A stretch of DNA of 33,661 nt, taken from assembly GCF_003349955.1 (NCBI RefSeq), contig NZ_QLKQ01000075.1, positions 1 to 33,661 on the forward strand, written 5' to 3'. The position numbers were made by a program, and so were the translations under genes. Positions 27,301-33,375 of the stretch are shown one piece after another. The notes under the pieces were generated by a model, which was not told the origin of the DNA, did no database searches, and saw only the letters and a program-made list of their open reading frames with translations. The number at the start of each line of letters is the position of its first letter. The first letter of the stretch is position 1. The stretch comes from Azospirillum brasilense (GTDB lineage: Bacteria > Pseudomonadota > Alphaproteobacteria > Azospirillales > Azospirillaceae).

Positions 27301-29634
27301 GGTCAGGGCGGCGCTCTGCTCTCGGCCGTCACCGTCTCCACGGACGCCACGTCCTTGTCGAATGTAGGGGCCGCCTACACCACCACAGCGACGGGCGGTA
27401 CGCTGTCCGGGCCGGCGGCGGGCAATTACACGCTCAGCTACGTCGACGGTGCCTTCTCGGTGACGCCGGCGACGCTGACCGTGACGGCGGCCAATGGGAC
27501 GATGGTCTATGGCGACGCCGTACCGTCGCTGGGCTACACGACGTCGGGCTGGAGGAACGGCCAGAGCGACGCCCTGCTGTCCGGCGTCGGCATCTCTACG
27601 GACGCCACGTCCTTGTCGAATGTCGGAACCTCGTACCTTACCATGGCGACGGGCGGAGTGTTGTCGGGCAGCGCGACGGGCAATTACACTCTCGCCTACG
27701 TCGGGGGGGCCTTCGCGGTGACGCCGGCGACGTTGACGGTGACGGCAGCCGACGCGACGATGATCTACGGCGAGAACGTCCCGGCACTGGGCTACACCAC
27801 ATCGGGGTGGAAGAACGGCCAGGGTGACGCCTCGCTCTCGGGCATCAGCGTCTCCGCAAGCGCTACATCCGTGTCGAATGTTGGGACTTACGCCAGCACC
27901 GCGACGGGCGGGATGTTGTCGGGCGCGGCGGCCGGCAATTACACACTCAGCCATGTGGGCGGCACCGTCTTGATCAGCCCGGCGCCGTTGACCGTGACCG
28001 CCGGCAACGGCGTGAGGGTCTACGGCGACGCCGTGCCGTCGCTGGGTTACAGCGTGTCGGGGTGGAAGAACGGCCAGGGCGACGCGTTGCTGTCCGGCGT
28101 CACCGTGTCCACCAACGCCACGGCTCTGTCCGACGTCGGCAGCGCCTACCTCACGTCGGCGACAGGCGGGACGCTGTCCGGGGCGGCGGCCGGCAACTAC
28201 ACGCTCAGCTATGTCAACGGCGCATTCTCGGTGACGCCGGCGGTGCTGACGGTGACCGCGGCCAACGGCACGATGGCCTATGGAGATGCCGTGCCGTCAC
28301 TGGGCTACAGCGTATCGGGCTGGAGGAACGGCCAGAACGGGGCCTTGCTGTCCGGCGTCGGCGTCTCTACCAACGCCACGTCGCTGTCGAATGCCGGAAC
28401 CGCCTACATCACCACGGCGACGGGCGGGGTTCTGTCAGGCGCCGCGGCTGGAAACTACACGCTCACTCATCTGGGCGGTACCTTCGCGGTGACGCCGGCG
28501 ACGCTGACGGTGACGGCGGCCGACGGCACAATGGTCTACGGCGATGCCGTGCCGGCGTTGGGCTACACCACATCGGGTTGGAAGAACGGCCAGGGTGACG
28601 CCCTGATCTCCGGCATCGGCGTCTCCACCGCCGTTACGTCGCTGTCGAATGCCGGAGCCTATGTCAGCACAGTTACGGGCGGCGTCCTGTCCGGAGCGGC
28701 GGTGGGCAACTACAGTCTCAGCCATATGACCGGCACCGTCACAGTGACCCCGGCGCCACTGACCGTGACGGCAGGCAACGGCATGATGGTCTACGGCGAC
28801 GCCGTGCCGTCGCTGGGCTACGGCGTGTCGGGCTGGAGAAACGGCCAAAGCGACGCCCTGCTGTCCGGTGTCATCGTCTCCACCAACGCCACCGCGCTGT
28901 CGAACGTCGGGGCCTATGCCAGTGCGGCGACGGGTGGAACGCTGTCGGGTGCGGCGGCCGGCAACTACACGATCCGCTACGTCAACGGTGCCTTCGCGGT
29001 GACCCCGGCGCCGCTGACCGTGACCGCAGCCAACGGCACGATGGTCCTTGGTGACAGCGTGCCGTCGCTGGGCTACAGCGTGTCGGGCTGGAAGAATGGT
29101 CAAGGCGACGCCCTGTTGTCCGGCGTCGGCGTCTCCACCAGCGCCACATCTCTGTCGAGCGTCGGACGATACGTCAGCACGGCGACGGGCGGGGTCCTCT
29201 CCGGCGATGCGGCAGGAAACTACACGCTTCGCTATGTCGATGGTAACCTGGTGATCGTCCAGCCCCCGCCGGTGGTGGTCGTTGACGACCCGTCCCGTCC
29301 GGCCGGCACAGCCAATCCGCTGTCCACCGATCGTCCAACCGCAAGCGATCCGCGCGCCACCCCGGGCGTGCTGGTGGAGTTGCCTCCTCCGTCCGGGATC
29401 GCCGCCTTCCTGCCTGCGCGTCTCATCGATCCGGTCGCGCCGTCTCCGGCTGCGCCCACCGTTGCAGGCCGCTCGGGAAGCGAAGCCGGATCGCCGGGCC
29501 TCGCATCAGAACAGGATGGGGGTGGCGATGGAACCCAGGACGCCTGCGGCGCGGCCGGCGGCGAAGGCTGTGCATCCCTTCCCCACCCCGCCAACCGGGT
29601 TCTGGGAACCTTCCTGAGCGTGAAATCCCCGTGA
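18379..29634 (+). CDS. Giant two-partner-secretion adhesin (TpsA) with GLUG modules and 23 MBG repeats
   Basis: This secreted protein of about 3751 residues is probably a surface adhesin or biofilm matrix protein. It begins with a long basic signal peptide (hydrophobic core SLLFLLLSGTALTPL, cleavage near AVA-DD). The haemagglutination/TPS domain follows at about residues 35-150 (GIVEWQGFSIGAGKSVHI, NRVTG, YLVNRAGIVVG). After a beta-helix interrupted by a Pro/Arg-rich stretch come three modules at about 675-935, 1005-1230 and 1288-1528. Each has a DIDA-type strand set, GLUG motifs (VGGLVG) and a closing WDTQTSG. From residue 1658 to 3626 are 23 MBG-type repeats. The tail is Pro-rich and holds C3723 and C3731, the only cysteines. 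GTG 18379 is chosen because AAGGGA lies 9 bases upstream; ATG 18370 is the alternative. The transporter gene overlaps its stop. Confidence 0.88.
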   Translation: MTTGRRRSTGRTIGRGSLLFLLLSGTALTPLHSAVADDALPTGGRFTAGNGRIAEQAGGLRIDQGSRTGIVEWQGFSIGAGKSVHIDNGAGATLNRVTGALPSRIDGSLTATGSAYLVNRAGIVVGKEGRVATGGSFIASTHDVPDAAFAAQGDMTFAGTSKAAVVNMGTIASRGGDVALIARSVRNEGTIAAPKGTAALAAGYEVLAKEKADADGRFVVKIGGADTEAVNAGTLAAANAEMRANGGNLYALAGNTGGLVKATGAATRDGRVFLTAGDGGAVTVDSPVVAQRRIAEANPKPDRPTPERPTPEVREPGRRDGAAKRPPRPSRRPDVSGGDIRVSGESVRIAGTLDASGAAGRGGTLVATGGTVVLSGTAALDVSGASGGTLLVGGDYQGGRNTATRYLAEPVATARTLTVEAGARLRADGTRGDGGRVVLWSDRDTAFAGAISARGAGKGGDAEVSGKARLAFTGTADLRGTAGFGTLLLDPYNLTISDAADSGMSGFSASGDDSVLNVNTLKSALNFANVEVTTGDGGTQAGDITVAAPLTWNASTTLTLSAYRDITVNAALTAQGDEGMIVLKAGRDIAVNAAVTGETRSDLSLLAKRDVTVSAAMRGAKVVLWSDYAGIGTGSVQFGAGATVTASGGASILYNPTAYTAPTDYSGIAGAGTAVTGYMLVNTAENLQAIGTNLAGTYALGRDIDADATAGWNHGAGFAPLGSVATPFTGLLDGRDHAVSGLTINRPGSDDVGLFGVVGTGGAVRDVRMVGGSVLGANRVGALVGSNAGAVTWASATGTVTGRGGEVGGLVGSNSGTIGQSFATGAVTAQGGAVGGLVGSSSGTILQTYASGAVTAGGDQVGGLVGRVTAGSVTETYALGSVTGTRSVGGLIGDNGGTVTESYATGAVTGQDAGGLIGANGGTVEWSFWDTQTTGLGNNGIGTGSGTANGLRGLTSDEIRTSDSVVQDGQYFAVGTSKWYLNFYYPDPDFRPIGMWEAPRKGADGYAVVSNLHQLVLINAATDWFQYYSGNYRLGMDIDASETAGLNPAGIWGTRGFVPIGVGDVTFRGTFDGNGHVINNLFINRPQISNLGFFGRASGSASRSAIIKNIGIVNGQFSGASSIFVGGLVGSTAGGVIVENSYFIGTVSGHSVVGGLVGAASSTDRIKRSYAAASVTAAGSSAGGLVGRSSAEINESYASGRVTGASNVGGFIGQHTQGTITNSYWDTQTSGQQNGVGNKVVTGLTGLTTAEARQASSYVGWDFTKDWYQSTDMRPIGRWEAAKPGSDGVATVTNLHQLQLIDANPAGSYRLEADIDAQATSGADAAGVWGAGGFTPLGTGGAGFSGRFDGRGHLIRGLTINRPTSDDVGLFGRIGSGGTVGYVGLDATSTVTGRDRVGAIAGRNGGTILQSFSRAGVSGQGLGTGGLVGLNTATIRQSYATGAVTGQGDGVGGLVGDNSAGGSIAQSYATGAVTGQGLGTGGLVGNNGAGSSITQSYATGAVSGQGAALGGLVGRNDGATTLSYWNTQTSGMAAGAGAGSVTGVTGLDSAGMRDASSFTGFDRMVWAPADGTDAPLLYGVSGVVGVVQSAVYGDDPQTVPVSLLGGWAWSRVTGSASSTLAAGTNVGTHVNLLDTSGVAATFSAGGAARVVNVGTVVTPATLTVTADNGTMVYGDAVPSLGYTTSGWKNGQSDALLSGVTVSTSATALSDVGDYASTATGGVLSGAAVGNYTIVHTTGTVSITPATLTVTAADGTMVYGDAVPSLGYTTSGWKNGQSGALLSGVDVSTNATALSDVGSAYTTTATGGTLSGAAAGNYTFSYVNGAFSVTPATLTVTADNGTMVYGDAVPSLGYTASGWKNGQSGALLSGVTVSTDATSLSNVGTAYITTATGGTLSGAAAGNYTLSHVGGSFAVTPATLTVTADNGTMVYGDAVPSLGYATSGWKNGQSGALLSGVGVSTNATTLSDVGSAYVTTATGGTLSGGAAGNYTISHVGGSFSVTPATLTVTAADGTMVYGDAVPSLGYATSGWKNGQGDTLLSDVGVSTNATALSDVGATYITTAMGGTLSGAAAGNYTFSYLNGTFSVTPAPLTVTAANETMVYGDAVPSLGYATSGWKNGQSGALLSGVTVSTDATSLSNVGATYLTTATGGTLSGAAAGNYTLSHVDGSFAVTPATLTVTAANGTMVYGDAVPSLGYSVSGWKNGQSGALLSDVSVSTSATTLSDVGTAYTTTATGGTLSGAAAGNYTLSYVNGTFSVTPATLTVTADNGTMVYGDAVPSLGYSVSGWKNGQGDASLSGISVSASATSVSNVGAYTTMATGGALSGSAAGNYTLSHVNGSFAVTPATLTVTAANGTMVYGDTVPSLGYTISGWKNGQSDALLSGVTVSSDATSLSDVGTAYITTATGGTLAGAATGNYTISHVGGSFSVTPAALTVTAGNGMMVYGDAVPSLGYTSSGWKNGQSGALLSAVAVSTNATTLSDVGSAYVTTATGGTLSGSAAGNYTLSHVGGTFSVTPATLTVTAANGTLVYGDAVPSLGYSVAGWRNGQSDALLSGVTVSTDATSLSNVGVYTSTAAGGTLSGAANGNYVLRHVDGSFSVTPATLTVTAANGAMVYGDTAPSVGYSVAGWKNGQGEALLSGVTVSTDATSLSNVGLYTSSTTGGILSGAAAGNYTLSRATGTVTITPATLTVTAANGAMVYGDAVPTLGYGVSGWRNGQSDALLSGVTVSTNASSLSDVGTSYLTTATGGALSGAAVGNYTLSYVGGSLSVTPAVLTVTAANGAMVYGDAVPSLGYTSSGWKNGQSDALLSGIGVSTNATTLSDVGAAYTTTAMGGTLGGAAAGNYTLAYVGGAFSVTPAALTVTAASGTMVYGDAVPSLGYAISGWKNGQGDALLSGIGVSTDATSLSNVGNYASTATGGTLSGAAAGNYTLNHVNGAISVTPATLTVTAGGGSMIYGDAVPSLSYTTAGWRNGQGGALLSAVTVSTDATSLSNVGAAYTTTATGGTLSGPAAGNYTLSYVDGAFSVTPATLTVTAANGTMVYGDAVPSLGYTTSGWRNGQSDALLSGVGISTDATSLSNVGTSYLTMATGGVLSGSATGNYTLAYVGGAFAVTPATLTVTAADATMIYGENVPALGYTTSGWKNGQGDASLSGISVSASATSVSNVGTYASTATGGMLSGAAAGNYTLSHVGGTVLISPAPLTVTAGNGVRVYGDAVPSLGYSVSGWKNGQGDALLSGVTVSTNATALSDVGSAYLTSATGGTLSGAAAGNYTLSYVNGAFSVTPAVLTVTAANGTMAYGDAVPSLGYSVSGWRNGQNGALLSGVGVSTNATSLSNAGTAYITTATGGVLSGAAAGNYTLTHLGGTFAVTPATLTVTAADGTMVYGDAVPALGYTTSGWKNGQGDALISGIGVSTAVTSLSNAGAYVSTVTGGVLSGAAVGNYSLSHMTGTVTVTPAPLTVTAGNGMMVYGDAVPSLGYGVSGWRNGQSDALLSGVIVSTNATALSNVGAYASAATGGTLSGAAAGNYTIRYVNGAFAVTPAPLTVTAANGTMVLGDSVPSLGYSVSGWKNGQGDALLSGVGVSTSATSLSSVGRYVSTATGGVLSGDAAGNYTLRYVDGNLVIVQPPPVVVVDDPSRPAGTANPLSTDRPTASDPRATPGVLVELPPPSGIAAFLPARLIDPVAPSPAAPTVAGRSGSEAGSPGLASEQDGGGDGTQDACGAAGGEGCASLPHPANRVLGTFLSVKSP
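20400..22990 (+). repeat. Three tandem GLUG-containing modules within the adhesin
   Basis: Three diverged copies of an 800-1000 base module run in tandem (about 20400-21240, 21390-22140 and 22240-22990). Each encodes a lead such as NLHQLQLID, a DIDA strand, a GRFDGRGH turn, two to five VGGLVG GLUG motifs, and an ending WDTQTSG (WNTQTSG in the third) followed by a TGLTGL linker. GLUG motifs occur in bacterial surface proteins and IgA-protease-like adhesins. The middle copy is markedly AT-richer than the outer two. Confidence 0.75.
23350..29256 (+). repeat. Array of 23 tandem MBG-type repeats (85/86 codons each)
   Basis: I counted 23 consecutive units, each beginning TPATLTVTA or a close variant and containing MVYGDAVPSLGY, SGWKNGQ, LSNVG or LSDVG, ATGGTLSG and GNYTLS. 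Nine units are 85 residues and fourteen are 86. The sum, 1969 codons, matches the 5907-base span exactly. The pattern (LTVTA, YGD, GNYT) is that of the MBG domain found in large bacterial adhesins. DNA identity between units is high, so the copy number may vary between strains. Confidence 0.88.
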
Positions 29635-31427
29635 TGCCGTCAAACCCTTGCCGTTTCCCCATCCAAGCCTTCGCCCTGGGTGTCCTGGTCCTGGTCCTGG
29701 TCCTGGTCCTGGTCCTGTCGGGCGGCGGCGCGCTCGCGCAGTCCGTGCCGGTCGAACGGAACCCGCCGCCGGAGCAGGCGGCGCCGTCCGCCACAATCAC
29801 GGTCGATCCTGGCAGCCGCGTGGCGGCGGACCCAACGCCGCTCGGCGTCTCGCTGCGCGCCTTCCGCCTGATCGGCCGCAATGCGGCCGCCCCGCTTCCA
29901 GAGGGGGACGAGGTCGTCATCGGCCGGATCGGCCTGGGAGGTGTGGAGCCCGATCCGGCCTTGCGGAGCGAGTTGCGCGCGGCACTCGCCGGCTTCATCG
30001 GCCGGCCGCTGTCCATGGCGCTGATCGCCGATGCGCAAGCGGCCGTCGCGGGGGTCTATCGGGACGTCGGCTACCCGTTCGTCTCGGTCAGCGTTCCCCC
30101 GCAGGAAATTTCCGCCGGCATCCTCAGCCTGCAGGTGATCGAGTTCGCATTGGGCCGGGTCTCCACCCAGGGGGAAGAGGATGAGCCCGGCGCTTCCGTC
30201 GCGGAGCGGATTCGTGGCGCCGAGGGTGAGCGGATCGAGGCGGCGCGGATCGACGAGGATTTGCGTTGGCTCAACCGCTATCCCTACCGCCGGGTGCAGG
30301 GCGTCTTTTCACCCGGCGACGGTTTCGGCCGGTCCGATCTGACGCTGGAAGTGACCCGGCAGAAGCCTTGGCAGGTCTTCGCCGGCTATTCCAACACCGG
30401 CACGCGCGAGACCGACCGCAACCGCCTGTTCGTCGGCGGCGGGTTCGGCCTTGCCGGGCTCGACCACGCCTACGGCTCCTGGCAGACGACCGGATCGCGC
30501 GACCTGTTCTCCGATGCCGGGCGTCTGTTTCCGGGTGACGGCGACCGGGCCCGCTATCTCAGCCATTCGGCCCGCTTCGTTCTGCCGACCGGCGATCGCC
30601 AGGCGATCGAGGTCAGCCCGAACTTTGTGGCGACGCGTCAGAAGACGGATCCCTTCACCTCCGACAACACTTTCTTCGAGCTGCCGGTCTACTACCGTTC
30701 CGCGCTTTCCGACCTTCTCCCTGGCGTCCACTTCGGCGACGTCCAAGCGGGAATCGAGATCAAGAGGCTGGAGCGGCGGGTCGCGTTCCAGGATGTGTGG
30801 CTGGGCCGGGCGCGCGTGGACCTCTTCCAGATCGGTCTCGGCTGGGACCGGAGCTGGAGCGACCGCCTGGGGACGACGGCGATCGGCCTGACCGGCAAGG
30901 CCAATCCCGGCGGCGTCCTGGCCGGCAACGACGACCAGGGCTGGAGCGCTTTCTCGAACGGCCGGGTGCGGCGTCTGGACTACGCGTACATGACCGGCGT
31001 GGCGAGCCGCAGCACGGACCTCGGCAACGGCTTCGGCCTCGTCAACGAGCTGACGGTCCAACTCGCCGGGCGGGCGCTGCCCGATACGGAGCAGATCGCG
31101 CTCGGCGGTCTCTACGCGGTGCGCGGATACGACCTTGGGGACGGCGTGGCCGATCGCGGCCTCATCCTGCGCAACGACCTGCGTTTGCCCGGTTTCTCGC
31201 TGATCCGGGACGATGCCGTACACCCCTTCGCCTTCCTGGACGGTGCCATCGGAACCGACTTCGGAGGGCGCCGCACGCTTTCCCTCGCGGGTACCGGCCT
31301 CGGCCTCGACTACCGCTTCGCCGGTCATCTGACGATGGGGCTGACCGCGGGCGTCGCCCTGCTTGACGAGGACAAGCGGCGTGCCGGCGATCTCGACCTG
31401 AGGGTCCGGATCTCCACCATCTACTGA
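29634..31427 (+). CDS. Two-partner secretion outer membrane transporter (TpsB; FhaC/ShlB/HecB family)
   Basis: This Omp85-type outer membrane pore of about 597 residues secretes the adhesin. It has a signal peptide (a hydrophobic core of repeated Val-Leu, cleavage at ALAQ), a Pro-rich linker, a POTRA region at about residues 70-165 (VSLRAFRLIGRN, VYRDVGYPFVSVSVPPQEI, GILSLQVIEFALGRV), a second POTRA-like part (NRYPYRRVQGVFSPGDGFG) and a 16-stranded barrel from about 240. The barrel contains the family-defining VRGY motif at 496-499, and the protein ends in a beta-signal-like strand (LRVRISTIY). ATG 29634 overlaps the adhesin TGA (TGATG), indicating translational coupling; a GTG at 29631 is also possible. 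The length is typical of the family. Confidence 0.9.
   Translation: MPSNPCRFPIQAFALGVLVLVLVLVLVLSGGGALAQSVPVERNPPPEQAAPSATITVDPGSRVAADPTPLGVSLRAFRLIGRNAAAPLPEGDEVVIGRIGLGGVEPDPALRSELRAALAGFIGRPLSMALIADAQAAVAGVYRDVGYPFVSVSVPPQEISAGILSLQVIEFALGRVSTQGEEDEPGASVAERIRGAEGERIEAARIDEDLRWLNRYPYRRVQGVFSPGDGFGRSDLTLEVTRQKPWQVFAGYSNTGTRETDRNRLFVGGGFGLAGLDHAYGSWQTTGSRDLFSDAGRLFPGDGDRARYLSHSARFVLPTGDRQAIEVSPNFVATRQKTDPFTSDNTFFELPVYYRSALSDLLPGVHFGDVQAGIEIKRLERRVAFQDVWLGRARVDLFQIGLGWDRSWSDRLGTTAIGLTGKANPGGVLAGNDDQGWSAFSNGRVRRLDYAYMTGVASRSTDLGNGFGLVNELTVQLAGRALPDTEQIALGGLYAVRGYDLGDGVADRGLILRNDLRLPGFSLIRDDAVHPFAFLDGAIGTDFGGRRTLSLAGTGLGLDYRFAGHLTMGLTAGVALLDEDKRRAGDLDLRVRISTIY
29682..29717 (+). repeat. Hexanucleotide tandem repeat GTCCTG x6 in the TpsB signal peptide
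   Basis: Six perfect copies of GTCCTG encode six Val-Leu pairs forming the hydrophobic core of the signal peptide. Because the unit is two codons long, slippage would lengthen or shorten the core without breaking the frame. Confidence 0.9.
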
Positions 31428-31457
31428 CCCTATGCAACCCTCTTGAGAAGACCACCG

Positions 31458-31994
31458 ATGATCGCAACCATGACCCGCCCGAGTGTTGCCCTTCTGTCGC
31501 TGATGCTTTGCGTTGCCGCCGGTGCCGCATCGGCGCAGCAGCCGACACCGAACCGGACGACGGCCAACTATGACGATTGGATCGTGCGCTGCGAAATGGG
31601 GCGCGACGGTGCCAAGGACACGAAGGTCTGTGAGAGCGTGCAGACGGTTGCCGGGCCGGATGGGCGCATCATTGCGCAGACAGTGATCGGCCGGCCGGCC
31701 GGAGCCGCCAGCGACAAGATCCTCGTCGAGTTGCCAGCCGGCGTGTGGCTGCCTGACGGGGCGACCATTCGCGTCGGTGACAAGCCGGTTGTCTCGCTCG
31801 CCTTCCGTCGGTGCCTGCAATCCTGCTACGCCGACGCGGATCTCTCGAAACAGAGTCTGGATGCCCTGGCGACGGCAACCCAGCCAATCATCCTGGGTTT
31901 TTCCGACGGTCCCGGCAAGGCGATGACTCTGCCGCTGTCCGCCAAGGGCCTGCGCAACGCCTACACGGCCAGCGTAGGAAAGCAGGGAGGCTGA
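31458..31994 (+). CDS. Invasion-associated locus B (IalB) family exported protein
   Basis: This 178-residue protein has a signal peptide (SVALLSLMLCVAAGAASAQ) and an IalB domain: YDDWIVRCE, a VCESVQ segment, the central IIAQTVIGR and LPAGVWLPDGATI strands, and RRCLQSCYAD, with the cysteine spacing usual in the family. IalB was first linked to erythrocyte invasion by Bartonella; most relatives are periplasmic or outer membrane proteins of unknown activity in free-living alphaproteobacteria. The ATG at 31458 has GAGAAG 7 bases upstream. It follows the transporter gene by 30 bases on the same strand and is probably the third gene of the adhesin operon, perhaps helping folding or anchoring; that role is inferred. 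Confidence 0.83.
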   Translation: MIATMTRPSVALLSLMLCVAAGAASAQQPTPNRTTANYDDWIVRCEMGRDGAKDTKVCESVQTVAGPDGRIIAQTVIGRPAGAASDKILVELPAGVWLPDGATIRVGDKPVVSLAFRRCLQSCYADADLSKQSLDALATATQPIILGFSDGPGKAMTLPLSAKGLRNAYTASVGKQGG

Positions 31995-32021
31995 AGCGAT
32001 ATGGTGAACTGAGGTGATGTG

Positions 32022-32035
32022 GTGGACGGCCCTTT
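32022..32035 (+). repeat. Left subterminal inverted repeat of the IS1111-type element
   Basis: GTGGACGGCCCTTT here is the exact complement of AAAGGGCCGTCCAC at 33362-33375, with a total span of 1354 bases between outer edges. Confidence 0.85.
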
Positions 32036-32093
32036 TCCCGAATGCCGGTGAAAAGCGTTGGATGTCGAAGACAGCACCTCATGGGAGCCAGCG

Positions 32094-33110
32094 ATGGGCG
32101 TGACGACGATCGGTCTGGATCTGGCGAAGAATGTCTTCCAGGTTCATGGCATCGACGGAGACGGGAAGGTTCTGGTCCGTCGGCAGTTACGACGGGGCGA
32201 AGTGCTGAAGTTCTTCCAAGGCCTGCCGGCATGCCTGGTGGGGATGGAAGCGTGTGGAACGGCGCACCACTGGGCGCGGGAAATTGCGGCGCTGGGCCAT
32301 ACGGTGAAGCTGATGCCGCCTGCCTACGTCAAACCCTATGTGAAGCGGGGGAAAACCGACGCCGCCGATGCCGAGGCGATCTGCGAGGCGGTGACCCGAC
32401 CGACGATGCGCTTCGTGGCCGTCAAGACCGTCGATCAGCAGGCCGCCTTGATGCTGCACAAGACCCGTGACCTGCTGGTTCGGCAGCGGACGATGCTGAT
32501 CAACGCCTTGCGCGGTCACCTCGCGGAATTCGGCATCGTCGCGGCCAAAGGCCCAAGCGGGACGAAAGCCGCCATCGAGGCGCTGCACGAGGCGCAGGAT
32601 CGTCTGCCGGAACTGGCGCGCCGGGCGCTGCACGGTCTTGTCGATCAGCTCCGCCTGCTCGGCGAGGAGATCGACCGGTTGGAGGCGCGCATTCTGGAGT
32701 GGCACCGCGCCAGCGACGTGAGCCGCCGGTTGGCGACGATCCCCGGGATTGGGCCGATCACCGCCAGTGCGATCGCCGCAGCGGTGCCGGATGGGACGCT
32801 GTTCCGATCCGGCCGGCAGTTCGCCGCATGGCTCGGCCTGACGCCGAAAGCCCACAGCAGCGGCGGGAAGGACCGGCAGACGGGGATCAGCAAGCAAGGG
32901 GACGGTTACATCCGCCGCCTGCTGGTCGTCGGCGCCACGGCGGTCATGCGGCTGGCGCGCCAGGACAACGCGGCGCGATGCTGGGCGGCGAAGCTGCTGG
33001 AGCGCAAGCCCGCCAAGCTCGCCGCCGTCGCTCTGGCCAACAAGACCGCGCGCATCGCCTGGGCGGTGCTGACGCGCGGCGGGACCTACGCGGCACCCAC
33101 CGCCGCATAG
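32094..33110 (+). CDS. IS110-family transposase (IS1111 group, DEDD/serine recombination enzyme)
   Basis: This 338-residue protein has an N-terminal RuvC-like DEDD domain with D9 (IGLDLAKN), E52 (VGMEACG), D89 and D92 (KTDAAD). A coiled-coil linker spans about residues 165-215. The C-terminal Transposase_20 domain carries the helix-hairpin-helix IPGIGPITASAI and the serine-containing active segment AHSSGGKDRQTGISKQGD. In this family the enzyme works with an RNA encoded by the element to pair donor ends with a target. The ATG at 32094 follows GGGAG at 7-base spacing. The gene is full length with no frameshift, so the element may be active. Confidence 0.93.
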   Translation: MGVTTIGLDLAKNVFQVHGIDGDGKVLVRRQLRRGEVLKFFQGLPACLVGMEACGTAHHWAREIAALGHTVKLMPPAYVKPYVKRGKTDAADAEAICEAVTRPTMRFVAVKTVDQQAALMLHKTRDLLVRQRTMLINALRGHLAEFGIVAAKGPSGTKAAIEALHEAQDRLPELARRALHGLVDQLRLLGEEIDRLEARILEWHRASDVSRRLATIPGIGPITASAIAAAVPDGTLFRSGRQFAAWLGLTPKAHSSGGKDRQTGISKQGDGYIRRLLVVGATAVMRLARQDNAARCWAAKLLERKPAKLAAVALANKTARIAWAVLTRGGTYAAPTAA

Positions 33111-33361
33111 TCGAGGTTCGGCTCGGCAGCGGACCAGGGCCCTGCCGAGACGGATGGCGTGAGGGTGGTGAGACGTGATGACGAACCGGTCAGACCGGGG
33201 ATCGACCAAACCCACGGGGACCAAGCGCCCGGGAGCGCGCTGAGGTGATTTGGGCGTTGATCCGCGGACTTCATCAAGGCCAGCGACCACCGGTCGCGAC
33301 GACAGGCCGGACACATGGATGCACCCGACCAACCGTCAACACGAATTCTTCTCTTGCGCCG
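33111..33361 (+). ncRNA. Candidate guide RNA (seekRNA/bridge RNA) region of the IS1111-type element
   Basis: The 250 bases between the transposase stop and the right inverted repeat have no convincing ORF, and in the IS1111 group this is where the programmable guide RNA is encoded. A perfect 8-bp stem, CTCGGCAG at 33122-33129 with CTGCCGAG at 33142-33149, is visible at its start. Bases 33240-33253 match 13 of 14 bases at the left junction of the element (32009-32022), and ACACATG at 33311-33317 recurs at the right junction (33374-33380). The exact RNA ends cannot be read from sequence alone. Confidence 0.5.
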
Positions 33362-33375
33362 AAAGGGCCGTCCAC
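33362..33375 (+). repeat. Right subterminal inverted repeat of the IS1111-type element
   Basis: AAAGGGCCGTCCAC is a perfect inverted match to 32022-32035 and marks the right end of the element to within a few bases. Confidence 0.85.

Noticed and set aside
23350..29256. Regularly spaced repeats considered as a CRISPR-like or satellite array
   Set aside because: The period is 255/258 bases, the units are continuous coding sequence in one frame, and there are no short identical repeats with unique spacers.
29682..29717. Classical on/off phase variation of TpsB by slippage
   Set aside because: The repeat unit is six bases, so gain or loss keeps the reading frame. Only length tuning of the signal peptide is possible.
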